From Lysobacter enzymogenes (lineage in GTDB: Bacteria > Pseudomonadota > Gammaproteobacteria > Xanthomonadales > Xanthomonadaceae), in the NCBI RefSeq assembly GCF_900106525.1, contig NZ_FNOG01000003.1, positions 1 through 64,000 of the forward strand: a stretch of DNA of 64,000 bases, given 5' to 3'. The notes beneath the pieces were generated by a model. The model ran no database searches. It had not been told where the DNA came from and saw nothing but the letters and a program-made list of their open reading frames with translations. The translations under genes were made by a program, and so were the position numbers. Each line of letters begins with the position of its first letter. The stretch's first letter is position 1. This document shows positions 40,089 to 48,889 of this stretch, in pieces.

Positions 40089-41387
40089 TCAGAGCTTGAA
40101 CGATGCCAATTCGTCGTCTGCATCGACGGGCAGATCGCTGTCGCCCCCGTGATCGGCCTCGACCGTGACCTCGCCGATCAGGCTCTGCCAGTCCGTGCCT
40201 GGGTTCTGCTCCAGCACGGCGAGCAGGTTGATGAACGAGGTGATCGTGGTGCGAGGCGTGCGGAAGAAGCTGTCGCCTATGCGATTGGCGCAGTGCTCCA
40301 TGAAGGTGGCGATGGCGGGGTCGGGGAGCAGATAACGCGCGCTGTCGCCGGCGGCATAGACATGACGGATCTTGCCCAGGAGCAGGTAGAAGTCCTCCAG
40401 GGTCAGGCTCGACAAGCGCAGGACCGGTCCCGTGTAGTCGACCAACTCGCCGGTAGCGAAGGCGTTCTGGGCTAGGCGGCTTTGCAGTGCGGAATAGCTG
40501 TAAACGCCGCGGCGCGGATCCATCAAGAACTCGGGAGTGCCGCCCAGGACGAAGCCCAGGCCCACCGCGGTGCCTTGCAGGGAATCGTTGAGCATGCGCA
40601 GGATCTGCTCGTAGTTTGAGCTGCGCGCTTGTGCATTGGAGAGCTTGTAGATATTGACCAGCTCGTCCAGACATACGAACAGCCCGGAGTAGCCAGCCAG
40701 GCGCACAAAGCGAGCTACCAGCTTGAGCTGATCGTAGACGGAGGCGTCATCGACAATCGTCCTCACGCCTAACGCCGCGCGGGCGTCGGTCCGGGTCGAG
40801 AACTCACCGCGCAGCCAGCGGATGGCATCGGACTTCAGTTGCTCGTTGCCTTCCTCCGCACCCCGGCAGTAAGCGGCGATGACATCGGCGAAGTCGTAGC
40901 CGTTGACGAGTTCGGAGAGCTGTTCGAGCTTCGAGCGGATGACCTGTTCGGTCGTGCGGCTTTGCGCCTTGGCTTCGGACTTGGCCGTCGCGATGAACTT
41001 CTCCACCACCCCGGCCAACGCGCCGCCCTCGGGCTTGGTGCGAGTGGACAGGTTGCGCATGAGCTCGGCATACAGCGAGCGGGCTTGGCCTCCGGAAGCG
41101 TGGAGCCGCCGATCCGGATTGAGGTCCGCGCCGGCCACCACCAGCTTGCGCTCCATCGCGATCGCGCGGATGAGGTTCAGGAAGAACGTCTTGCCGGCGC
41201 CATACTCGCCAATGACGAAACGAAACGACGAGCCGCCATCGGCGACACGGTCGATGTCGGCGACCAATGCTTCGATTTCACGGCCACGTGCGACCTGGAT
41301 TAGGTGTTGACCGGCTCGGGGAACCACGCCGGCGCGCAGGGATTGGATGACGGTGTCGCGGTCCTTGGGACGAATAGGCGTGGTCAT
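40089..41387 (-). CDS. sngB: Shango ATPase SngB (BrxD-like P-loop protein)
   Basis: 432 residues of an AAA-type ATPase: Walker A GEYGAGKT (60-67), Walker B FVCLDELVNI (D241, E242), and sensor-like GGTPEFL. The sequence (RGREIEALVADIDRV, SSFRFVIGEYG) is of the BrxC/BrxD-like DUF2791 type. It overlaps the TerB gene by 4 bases and precedes the helicase by 6 bp, so the three form one operon. Confidence 0.85.
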   Translation of the reverse strand: MTTPIRPKDRDTVIQSLRAGVVPRAGQHLIQVARGREIEALVADIDRVADGGSSFRFVIGEYGAGKTFFLNLIRAIAMERKLVVAGADLNPDRRLHASGGQARSLYAELMRNLSTRTKPEGGALAGVVEKFIATAKSEAKAQSRTTEQVIRSKLEQLSELVNGYDFADVIAAYCRGAEEGNEQLKSDAIRWLRGEFSTRTDARAALGVRTIVDDASVYDQLKLVARFVRLAGYSGLFVCLDELVNIYKLSNAQARSSNYEQILRMLNDSLQGTAVGLGFVLGGTPEFLMDPRRGVYSYSALQSRLAQNAFATGELVDYTGPVLRLSSLTLEDFYLLLGKIRHVYAAGDSARYLLPDPAIATFMEHCANRIGDSFFRTPRTTITSFINLLAVLEQNPGTDWQSLIGEVTVEADHGGDSDLPVDADDELASFKL

Positions 41388-43846
41388 GCTTCAATTTTCT
41401 CAAGTAGTCCGGTGTTCACCGAAACGGGGTCGTCGCCTTCACACAGCGGCTCGTCAAAGGCATCGAAAGCCGCTTCATTGATCTGCTCCAAGGCGCCATC
41501 AAGCATCAGATCCAGGTCCGCTGCCGCATCTGCCAACTCAGCCCGCGTCCATTCCGGGCGCGATAGCAGCAGGCGTAGTAATGCCGCGTGGCTTTCATCC
41601 AGGCCGAGCAGAGCGGGGGCCTCTGGTGCCGGTTCCGGATCAGCAACTACAGGTGGCGGAGCGGCCACAGCTTCTTCAACGAAGATCTTCGAGAGCAACT
41701 CAGAGACGCGGGCGGTATCTTCTTGCAGGGCGGCGATGCGGGCGGTATCCAGTCGGAAGCCCTGCTTCTCGACCTGCGCGGTGGATACCGGCGCGCCGCC
41801 GGCGCCGACTGCATGGACATCGCTGAAGACCCGCTTGGGCTCGACCCCTAGCGCCTTGTAAACCTTCTCCAGGAACTTGACCTCCTCCGGAGAAACGAAG
41901 CCGTCGGATTGGGCCAATGCGACCATGGACGCGGCAAGGGCTTCTCGCGCCGAAACCGGAAGGGGTTCCAGCTTCTTTTTCATACCCGCCAAGGTAGGAG
42001 GAGAGCCGGTCAGCCATTGCAGGTGTGCCTGCAGTCGTCGCCTCTCTGCCGGAGTCAGATGCGACCAAGCGTCGATCTCGGTGCGCAGGTGAGCGATTTC
42101 CCGCTCGTTGAAGTCGCCATCGGCCTGGGCCATGGCCGAGGCCAGCTGTAGCGTGAGTGCGGCTGTCTGATAGTGCGCGGCCGTTCCTACTAGGGCATCC
42201 GTCATGGGCTGGGCGAAAAGGACTACCGTGTCTGTTTCCCCTGGTGCGCGGGCACCTGCCAGCACATGCGGCTCGAAGCCGATTTCAGCGCCCTCCAGTG
42301 CTCGCGCCAGTGCTCGCACGCGATCACGGTTGATCGGGCCTTTCCCAGCCCCCAGCGTGTCCAGCAGCTTTCGCAGGGACAGCGACAAGCGGCCTTCGCG
42401 CATTTGGTCGGTGAGACCTCGCAGGCGCGCCTGAGTGGCGGCCGGCCATAGGCTGGCGGGCAGCAGCAACAGTCCATCAAGGCCACCGGCTGCGTCAGGG
42501 TCTTTGCCGACGAGCCGGCTGTAAGCCCCGAGTTCATCGGTGCACTGGTTGGCGATTTCGGCCAACTTCTTGATGGGGGCGGTGAGGGCAGTGACATCCG
42601 GCGTGTCGCCGAAGGTCATCGAGATGTCAGCCCCGCGCATGCCGGATGAGGCGGCCTGGTAGGTGAACTTCAGTTTGGTTCGGTTCTTGGGCAGGACGAG
42701 CCCCGCGCCCATGACTTCTCGATAGCGCTGGACGAAGAGGCGCTCGAACTCGGCGGGACAGCGGGTCGCGGCTGTTCGCAGATGGGTCTCTGGGCTCAAC
42801 CGCAGCCACGCCAGAGCCAAATGGGCCGGCAGCGGAGCGCGCGCCAGTGAGGCTTGGCCAAGGGCCAGACGCACATAGAGAGGAAGCTCGTAGGTCCGCG
42901 GAAAGTCGGGGATAGGCTGGTCGTAGAGCTGGCCGGAGGAGGCTTGGCCGAGTTCGATCCAGCTCAGTAGCTCGCCGGCATAGCGTTTGAACGAATTCGA
43001 CTTGTCTCCGTAGATCGCAAGCAGCCGTCGAAGCTCACTGGTAATCGCCGGCCAATCGGCCTTGGCGGCGGGATCGTTCGCATCGACGATAATCCGTCGT
43101 TCCAGGCCATAGAAGAACAAGAACACATAACCGATATCGCAGTCGGGATGAGAGCGCCCTTCCGACAGCCAGGACAAATAGGCCCGCCGCTCGTTGGGGG
43201 ATGCCTCGGCATAACTGGGCCAGTAGCCCATCTGACGCTGGCGGTAATCGCCCGACTTGGCCACTGCGAGGTGGCTGTTGATGAGGCAAGGATCGACTGC
43301 GCCGGTGGGCGCTTTCAATCGCGAACCCACATAGATCATGCCTCCGACCAGGTCCACGTCGGCTACCCGCACATGCTCGCCGCGGGGAACCCAGCGGCCC
43401 TCCCCGAACCCCAAGGGAAGCTCAGGTAAGGGATGGGACGAGGGGCGCGTCGGTGGGCTGGCGGGAACGGCGTAGAACTCTTCGACTTCCTGCGAGCGAG
43501 CCCGCGGCGAGGGCGTGGATGAGGCCGTCGGTGAGGCCGTCGGGCTTGGCCTGGCGGATTGAGACGGTATCGCAGGTGCGGCCGGCGTCCGTGCAGGAGC
43601 AGGGGGCGAGTGCTTCGCGGTAAGTTCGGCCAGCGTCGGCTCGTGCCGCTCAGGCATCTGGGGGGAGGAGGGCTTAGCCGTGTTGGCCTGGGTAACCAGA
43701 AACCGGATAACTAAGTAGCTAATCCAGCCCAGCAGGCCGAGGACGCCTAGTCCGATCCAGACCTCTTTGGGCACCGCCAGGACTAGCGCCAGTGCGCCAA
43801 GGAAAAGCCACAGACCGGCCCCGCCACGAGACGAACGCTTTGCCAC
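41384..43846 (-). CDS. sngA: Shango TerB-domain membrane protein SngA
   Basis: I choose the second GTG (43846), which has AAGGAG 8 bases before it; the first GTG at 43852 is too close. 820 residues. Two membrane helices at about 10-50 (LWLFLGALALVLAVP and IGLGVLGLLGWISYLVIRF) and a Pro/Ser linker come first. A TerB_N-like domain with DVDLVGGMIYVG follows, then two TerB-like units (ALTLQLASAMAQADGDFNER and VALAQSDGFVSPEEVKFL) and a TerB_C-like end. First gene of the Shango-like operon and probably its membrane sensor or scaffold. Confidence 0.85.
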   Translation of the reverse strand: MAKRSSRGGAGLWLFLGALALVLAVPKEVWIGLGVLGLLGWISYLVIRFLVTQANTAKPSSPQMPERHEPTLAELTAKHSPPAPARTPAAPAIPSQSARPSPTASPTASSTPSPRARSQEVEEFYAVPASPPTRPSSHPLPELPLGFGEGRWVPRGEHVRVADVDLVGGMIYVGSRLKAPTGAVDPCLINSHLAVAKSGDYRQRQMGYWPSYAEASPNERRAYLSWLSEGRSHPDCDIGYVFLFFYGLERRIIVDANDPAAKADWPAITSELRRLLAIYGDKSNSFKRYAGELLSWIELGQASSGQLYDQPIPDFPRTYELPLYVRLALGQASLARAPLPAHLALAWLRLSPETHLRTAATRCPAEFERLFVQRYREVMGAGLVLPKNRTKLKFTYQAASSGMRGADISMTFGDTPDVTALTAPIKKLAEIANQCTDELGAYSRLVGKDPDAAGGLDGLLLLPASLWPAATQARLRGLTDQMREGRLSLSLRKLLDTLGAGKGPINRDRVRALARALEGAEIGFEPHVLAGARAPGETDTVVLFAQPMTDALVGTAAHYQTAALTLQLASAMAQADGDFNEREIAHLRTEIDAWSHLTPAERRRLQAHLQWLTGSPPTLAGMKKKLEPLPVSAREALAASMVALAQSDGFVSPEEVKFLEKVYKALGVEPKRVFSDVHAVGAGGAPVSTAQVEKQGFRLDTARIAALQEDTARVSELLSKIFVEEAVAAPPPVVADPEPAPEAPALLGLDESHAALLRLLLSRPEWTRAELADAAADLDLMLDGALEQINEAAFDAFDEPLCEGDDPVSVNTGLLEKIEA

Positions 43847-44039
43847 TGCCACTGCTCCTTGGCCATTTTGCGGCCCAGCGCCCCCCTAGGCGCCCGCTCC
43901 GAGCGAGCATACGCCAAGCCATACGGTGGCGCTGAGCGAGCTATCTCAGCCAGGTGAACCGGGGGCAGCGGGATTGGAGCGTAAATGGCGCCGTCAGGCG
44001 CCACGGCGAGAGAGACATACGCCAGCGCGGGCCTAGGTC

Positions 44040-44387
44040 TCAGTCGGCCTGAGAGGCAGTGCCCGATGCAAACGACTTGAGCAGCTCCAATGCCTTGGTT
44101 TGCTTCTTCGCGGGGAGCGAGGCAATGACAAGGATGGCCTCAGCGAGCACATCCGATGCGGCGAAGAAGTAGGCCTCGGGAAGGTCTAGAGCCTTGGCCA
44201 GTTCGCGGACGACTTCCAGGCTGGGCTCGGACAGGCCGCGCTCATAGCGGCTCAGTCTAGGAGCCGCGGTATTAGGCTCACCCATGCCCAGCAGCTCCCC
44301 GAGATAGGCGAGGGTCCATTCCTTGGCGAGCCGGGCCTTGCGTAGGCGCTTGCCGATGGTGGTGGAAGCAGGAAGAGGGGCGGGCAT
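44040..44387 (-). CDS. Xre-family transcriptional regulator
   Basis: 115 residues. Residues about 10-70 form a Cro/CI-type helix-turn-helix (IGKRLRKARLAKEWTLAYLG to LSRYERGLSEPSLEVVRELA). A short helical tail follows (AKKQTKALELLKSFA). It lies 190 bp upstream of the Shango-like operon on the same strand. A perfect dyad at 44440-44464, just upstream of its own start, is the likely operator, so it may control itself, the divergent exported gene and perhaps the Shango operon. Confidence 0.88.
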   Translation of the reverse strand: MPAPLPASTTIGKRLRKARLAKEWTLAYLGELLGMGEPNTAAPRLSRYERGLSEPSLEVVRELAKALDLPEAYFFAASDVLAEAILVIASLPAKKQTKALELLKSFASGTASQAD

Positions 44388-44439
44388 TCGTCGGCAACGT
44401 CATCTGAACCTCCGAAGTTTGCCCCTTTCATCCTAGCAA

Positions 44440-44464
44440 CGCATTTGCATATAGTGCAAATGCG
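44440..44464. promoter_or_regulatory. Perfect 10-bp inverted repeat, probable Xre operator
   Basis: CGCATTTGCA and TGCAAATGCG are separated by TATAG. The spacer and arms could overlap a -10 region (TATAGT). It lies between the divergent xre gene (start 44387) and the gene at 44494, so one site can control both. Confidence 0.7.
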
Positions 44465-44493
44465 CTTTGTGGCGCTTCCTGGAAGGGGTTCCC

Positions 44494-44973
44494 ATGGATC
44501 TGCGACGGTTGACCTTGCTTGTAGGGCTGCTGACCTGTGCTTCCAGCGCCGAGGCGGCGCAGAGCCTGTCGTGCCGTGTTCAGGCGGGCCAGGTAATTGG
44601 CACAGCCAAGGTGCCGAGGATCACCCAGTTCGTCTGGAGCGCCGCCCACGGCACCGATGAAGCCACGGGGCCGATCCGGACCAGTCTGGGTCAGGTCGAC
44701 CAGGGAACCGGCCCCGCCCCCTCGACGGTTCTGACGCTCGGCGGCAAGCGGCTGGCGCTGCCGGCGTCGCTCTCGGGCTCCGTCCGGTTTGGCCATGTCA
44801 TCGACTACGGCGGCAAGGTGGCGCTGGCTTACCTGGTCGAGCGGGCCGAGGACAGCTCCGCGAGCCCCAGCCAAGCCGTTGTTTTGCTGGGTCCCGGAGG
44901 CGTCGTGCTTGAAGCGGATGTGCTGCCTGGGACCGCCGCAACCCCCGGGGAGCACTGCGTAGTCGTCCAGTAA
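44494..44973 (+). CDS. Exported hypothetical protein
   Basis: ATG 44494 (MDLRRLTLLVGLLTC) with AAGGGG upstream gives 159 residues. A signal peptide ends near SSAEAAQS. The mature protein is Gly/Val-rich and beta-like, with C at both ends (SLSCRVQAG and GEHCVVVQ) that could form a disulfide. No family recognised. Divergent from xre with a shared operator, so it probably belongs to the same regulon. Confidence 0.7.
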   Translation: MDLRRLTLLVGLLTCASSAEAAQSLSCRVQAGQVIGTAKVPRITQFVWSAAHGTDEATGPIRTSLGQVDQGTGPAPSTVLTLGGKRLALPASLSGSVRFGHVIDYGGKVALAYLVERAEDSSASPSQAVVLLGPGGVVLEADVLPGTAATPGEHCVVVQ

Positions 44974-45122
44974 CCCGTCGGCATTGCGGTGCCGCCGACG
45001 GCTCTGCACATCCATCAGTCGTCTTTCGATCGCGCAAGCCAGGGCGCGACACGCCGCCTCAGCCGGCGTCATCGGCCAAGAAACCACTGCTCCCATAGAC
45101 CATCTCTCTAAGGACAGATTTC

Positions 45123-45641
45123 ATGTTCACTTTGCTCAAGCTGATCCGGCTGGCGATCACGGCCGTTTGCGCGCTTCTTCTCTTCATTAGTTTTCGCGAA
45201 GACGACATCATCGGCTTGATCATGGGTGTTGCGATGGCAGGCTTCGTTCTGGCGGTTGTGTGGCTGGTCCCTCTGCTCTTCCGTCATCACCCGCCCAAAC
45301 TGCCCGGTCAATTTGCCGGCGGCTTCACCCCTACTGCTGCGCACGACAACATCGCGATCGATGCGAATATGGAGTTGCTGTGGATCCGCGACCCGGTGCG
45401 CGGCGAACGCTACTTCCACCGCTCTGACATCCTTGCGGCCAGGACGAATTACGACTGGCGCAATGGCACCTTCCGGCAGCGCATCGAGTTGCAAGTCAAC
45501 GATGCCGCCTACCCGCAGTATTCGGTGCTGTTCCAGAGGCATTCGGACACTTGGATCAAGACCAGCAAGCGCAATGGTCAGGAGCGCGATGAATGGTTTG
45601 ACCGGATCAGGGCCTGGACCGGGCTGGTCACTGTGAGGTAA
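45123..45641 (+). CDS. Two-TM membrane protein
   Basis: 172 residues, ATG after AAGGA at 8 bases. Two adjacent membrane helices (about 8-24 and 29-52), then a soluble domain of about 120 residues rich in aromatic and charged residues (WIRDPVRGERYFHRSDI, DEWFDRIRAWTGL). The pattern is reminiscent of PH-like membrane proteins, but the family is not confirmed. It follows the exported gene on the same strand at 150 bp. Confidence 0.75.
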   Translation: MFTLLKLIRLAITAVCALLLFISFREDDIIGLIMGVAMAGFVLAVVWLVPLLFRHHPPKLPGQFAGGFTPTAAHDNIAIDANMELLWIRDPVRGERYFHRSDILAARTNYDWRNGTFRQRIELQVNDAAYPQYSVLFQRHSDTWIKTSKRNGQERDEWFDRIRAWTGLVTVR

Positions 45642-45716
45642 GTCCGCATCAGTCTTATTGATGAAGTCTTACAGCAGATGGACTAGCTGCAGAGCGGTCG
45701 ACTGGAACTGGACGAT

Positions 45717-46193
45717 TCATGGGCGGATCGTATTGTCGTCCAGCAGCCTCAGCAGTAGATGAGCAATCTCCGCAGCAGCTACCGCCCATTCGTCATCATC
45801 GCCGTGGTAGGGCTCTTCCAGCGGATCCTCCTTCCCACCATGGAAGAGGTTATTCCTCACCCGGCGCATAGCCTCGACCAGGGCGCGCGCATCCGACACA
45901 TGTAGGTCCAACTCTTCAAAGTGAGTTGTGTTCCGGCCGTGAACGACTGTGACCATCTGAATCTTGGGGCGGTTGCGCCCCCCGCCGAGCAGCTTATCCT
46001 TCGTCGGCGCTGTCACAAGATCAAAGAAATCTTGTGCGGACAATCGCTCTATCGCTTCGTCAAGCGCGCGCCAGTTTGCCTCCGCCCTTCGGCGGGGACC
46101 AATACCGGTGAAACCCGGAATGCTCTTAAGCGTGAACTCCACTAGTCCGAAGGCGCGGAGGAGGTTGATGGCATTGGCGTCGGAGACTGGCAT
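45717..46193 (-). CDS. HEPN-like protein with an R-x4-H motif
   Basis: I use ATG 46193 (MPVSDANAINLLRAF, 158 residues); upstream sequence is shared with the HNH gene and unlikely to be translated. All-helical, with R113-N-N-L-F-H118 in RRVRNNLFHGG, the motif of HEPN ribonucleases. HEPN domains act as RNA-cleaving toxins in many defence and toxin-antitoxin pairs. It sits 14 bp behind an HNH endonuclease gene on the same strand, so the two form a probable operon. Confidence 0.72.
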   Translation of the reverse strand: MPVSDANAINLLRAFGLVEFTLKSIPGFTGIGPRRRAEANWRALDEAIERLSAQDFFDLVTAPTKDKLLGGGRNRPKIQMVTVVHGRNTTHFEELDLHVSDARALVEAMRRVRNNLFHGGKEDPLEEPYHGDDDEWAVAAAEIAHLLLRLLDDNTIRP

Positions 46194-46207
46194 ATGCGGG
46201 TCCTCGC

Positions 46208-46582
46208 TCACTTCTCCTGTAATAGGCAGGAGGATGTTATGGCGCGCAGCCGCCGCACCACCGATGGATGCCACTTGCCTCTCGCCATACGCTTTTGAAC
46301 GAGCGCTCGATAGGCATCGGGCGAAGGCGGGCATTTGTGCTTGTGTCTACGGCTGTTACAGATCCAGCAAGCGGCGGCTATGTTCCCCCTTACGGCTCTC
46401 CCGCCGTCCTGCTGGGCGATCAAGTGTTCGGCGGTGCAACGTAGCGACGCGGCCTTCCGTGGGCTAAGACACAACGGCGTTAGCTCATCAGGGGAGCGTT
46501 CCCACATGGGAAGGTCGCAGTAGTAACAGAGGCCTTGCTGAGCGCGGAAAGCCTGGGTTCTGAGATGTTGAATATTGGGCAT
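46208..46582 (-). CDS. HNH endonuclease
   Basis: 124 residues from ATG 46582. Zinc-binding CYYC near the N-terminus and CWIC in the second half flank the nuclease core C-T-A-E-H-L-I-A followed by RGNIAAACWICN, as in HNH nucleases. The basic C-terminus should contact DNA. Upstream partner of the HEPN-like gene. Lone HNH proteins also occur as homing or phage-packaging enzymes, but the pairing favours defence. Confidence 0.85.
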   Translation of the reverse strand: MPNIQHLRTQAFRAQQGLCYYCDLPMWERSPDELTPLCLSPRKAASLRCTAEHLIAQQDGGRAVRGNIAAACWICNSRRHKHKCPPSPDAYRALVQKRMARGKWHPSVVRRLRAITSSCLLQEK

Positions 46583-47126
46583 AGCAAGTCCATTGGTTAG
46601 GTCAGGGAAATTCCCGCGGTCTCTGTAAAGAACGCGCGGGCACCTGGCGCCTATGGGCTATGCAGGCACAACACCGGGGCTGTAGCCGAGCCGGCAGAAG
46701 AGTTATCTCGCCGCTGTAAGGGAGTGTCAAGGGAGGCGACTTGGTCCTGGGTCGAAGTGGACGGCTACTCTCTGGCTTGACGATGCGCATGATGGACATC
46801 CCGGGGCAGGGAACGACTGCGCCGGAGACCCGAAGACATCGCTCAATCGGCGGTCAATCAGCGGCCTTAGACCTCAGAACGCCCGCAGGGTCTTGGTCCC
46901 AGGCAAACGTCAACTGGCCGCCCGGGCGAGTTGGGATTGGCCGCCGAATCTCTTGAAAACGGTTGTTGATAGGCGTAGGGTCACGAGAAGGCGCCAGCCT
47001 GGGTCGTGAGTGGCCCAAAACCGGCAAGCAGCAACCCAGCAGACCCAGCCCCTTTATCTTCGGATGATCCGGGATGCGTCGCGAGCAATCACTCACCGCG
47101 GCGTATCTAAAGTCGGAATCCGAACA
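46583..47126. other. Intergenic region without a recognisable gene
   Basis: About 540 bp upstream of the divergent HNH gene and the 47127 gene. Short frames lack ribosome binding sites. It presumably holds both promoters. No dyad of note beyond short GC-rich ones. Confidence 0.5.
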
Positions 47127-47786
47127 ATGGCTAATCTTTCTACTATTGCCTTCCAGGTGCGGGCTTCACTTGGCACGTCTGGTCTCAAGCTGACACATGC
47201 CAATGTGCTTGAGCTGCTTGCTGCGTCTCTCGGCTACGGAACCTATGCCGCGCTAAAGCTCGATAAAAGCATCCGTGCGGACGAAATTTTTACCGTGGAA
47301 GACCATGTCGTTCTGCAGTCCGAGCTGCTTTTGAAGCGGTTGCAGAAATTGAGTGTTGATCAGGCCGGTGCTCAAGTGGTGGGCGAAGTGATCTGGAACT
47401 TCTTCAATCTGGCCGTGAAGGAGGAAGGTGGCACCTGCCGCTTTCACGCCTCCATGGAAGATTTCGAAGACTTCATCTTCCAAGATGTCCAGGATCGCGC
47501 AATGGTCGATGACGATGTGAACGACGCTTACAACGAAACAAACGCCTATATAGATGAGTTCTATACCGACAGCTATGAGTATGAGCCGCTACTGGATGCT
47601 GATAACGAGTGGGTGCTGGTAGCGTCCGGGTCGCATACGGGCGATGTCGATCCAGATCGTCCCTACAGCGGTCACACCGGCAGCTTCATCGCTACTTACA
47701 CGTTCCAAAAATGCGGGCGCGCTGGTTTGATTGAGGATGACCCGGAATTCGGGCTTGATTTTGAGCGTGACTACGATGAAGAGTAG
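47127..47786 (+). CDS. Protein with glyoxalase-associated N-terminal domain
   Basis: I prefer ATG 47127 (MANLSTIAFQVRASL, 219 residues) over an in-frame ATG at 47010. Residues 1-45 (QVRASLGTSG, then NVLELLAASLGYGTYAALK) resemble the small helical domain annotated as glyoxalase-related (LELxAxxxGY pattern), found in toxin-antitoxin-like proteins. The rest is very acidic (DDDVNDAYNETNAY; DPEFGLDFERDYDEE), which could mimic DNA. Function unknown. A hairpin follows at 47819. Confidence 0.65.
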   Translation: MANLSTIAFQVRASLGTSGLKLTHANVLELLAASLGYGTYAALKLDKSIRADEIFTVEDHVVLQSELLLKRLQKLSVDQAGAQVVGEVIWNFFNLAVKEEGGTCRFHASMEDFEDFIFQDVQDRAMVDDDVNDAYNETNAYIDEFYTDSYEYEPLLDADNEWVLVASGSHTGDVDPDRPYSGHTGSFIATYTFQKCGRAGLIEDDPEFGLDFERDYDEE

Positions 47787-47818
47787 GTCTGCGCGGTCCT
47801 AGCAATCGGTTCGCCGGT

Positions 47819-47850
47819 CAGAGGGCGACAGCAGGCGCTATCGCCCTCTG
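47819..47850. terminator. Hairpin downstream of the 47127 gene
   Basis: CAGAGGGCGA pairs with TCGCCCTCTG over a 12-base loop. No U-tract follows, so it may be a processing or rho-dependent end. Confidence 0.5.
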
Positions 47851-47971
47851 GCCATGTAGGTTTCCTTTGTGGGGTGCTCTTGGGCTTTTGCATAGACTAA
47901 GTTCCGCGGCATCTGATGCGAGTCGATGCCGTGGGCGATAATCACCGGAAACTTGAGCCAAGGAGTGGGGC

Positions 47972-48889
47972 GTGGAGAAATTTGATTGGTCTAAAGTGGA
48001 GTTTGCGCGCACGCCATGGCGGAGCAAGGTCATACCAGATGCTCTTCCAATTCTTATCAAGCGAGCTCAACAAGGCGAGCCGTTGAGCTACAGTGATCTG
48101 GCTCAAGAGCTTCACGACACCTACGGTCATGCAATCAAGCCAAGGAAGGACTTATACGGCGCAGTTGCGGGCGGTGTAGCTCAAGCCATTCAGTGGCTTA
48201 GCGATCAATGGGGCGAAGCGATCCCGCCACTTCATGTGCTTGTGGTCAACAAGCACACCAAGCATCCCGGGGATGGAGCGTTCACCATTTCGCCCGCCTA
48301 CTTTAGCGGAAAGGTTTGGAGCACCGAGGGCGAACGGCGAGCGCACCTTCAAGAGGCAATGGAGGATGTCCTAACTTATCCGGATTGGGATCGTGTTGCG
48401 CGCGCCCTGGGGGCAACCTTATTGATTCCGTCCGCAGGCGCACGAGGCGAGCAGGGTGCTGACAAGATCATTCCTCTGCCAAGCCTTGATCGGGGCGGTG
48501 GCCCGGAGAGCGAAGAGCACAAAGCGCTCAAGAAATGGGTCGCGGCACATCCCGAAGAGTTGGTCGACTTTGGTGTTTTTCCCGTTGGAGGCAATGAGGA
48601 ACTACTTAGTTCCGGCGATCGCTTGGATGTGCACTTCGATAACGGGATGCAACGCTTGGCCGTAGAGGTAAAAACTAGCAAGTGCAGTGAGAGTGAACTC
48701 CAGCGCGGCGTTTATCAGATCGTCAAGTATCGGGCGATCTTGCGCGCTGAGCAAAAGGCCGTCCTGCATGTGCCTAATGGCGAGGCTGTATTGGTTTGCA
48801 CCCGTGCGCCAAATGCGCAGACACGCCTGCTTATCAAGCGATTGCAGGTGCGATTCCAACAGGTTCCGTTGGAGGCTGAGCAGGGATGA
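47972..48889 (+). CDS. PD-(D/E)XK nuclease-domain protein
   Basis: GTG 47972 with AAGGAG 6 bases before gives 305 residues. The C-terminal part shows the restriction-nuclease fold pattern: D219 in GDRLDVHF, E232-V-K234 in LAVEVKTS, then Q249 in VYQIVKYRA. The N-terminal half has a small helical region (LSYSDLAQELHDTYG) and may give target specificity. The next gene starts within its stop codon (ATGA). It is the first gene of a three-gene set with a HEPN-like and a DnaQ-like protein. Confidence 0.82.
   Translation: MEKFDWSKVEFARTPWRSKVIPDALPILIKRAQQGEPLSYSDLAQELHDTYGHAIKPRKDLYGAVAGGVAQAIQWLSDQWGEAIPPLHVLVVNKHTKHPGDGAFTISPAYFSGKVWSTEGERRAHLQEAMEDVLTYPDWDRVARALGATLLIPSAGARGEQGADKIIPLPSLDRGGGPESEEHKALKKWVAAHPEELVDFGVFPVGGNEELLSSGDRLDVHFDNGMQRLAVEVKTSKCSESELQRGVYQIVKYRAILRAEQKAVLHVPNGEAVLVCTRAPNAQTRLLIKRLQVRFQQVPLEAEQG

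Noticed and set aside
37863-41387. BREX system (BrxD and BrxHI-like proteins)
   Set aside because: No PglX, PglZ, BrxC or BrxL is nearby, and the TerB partner fits Shango better.
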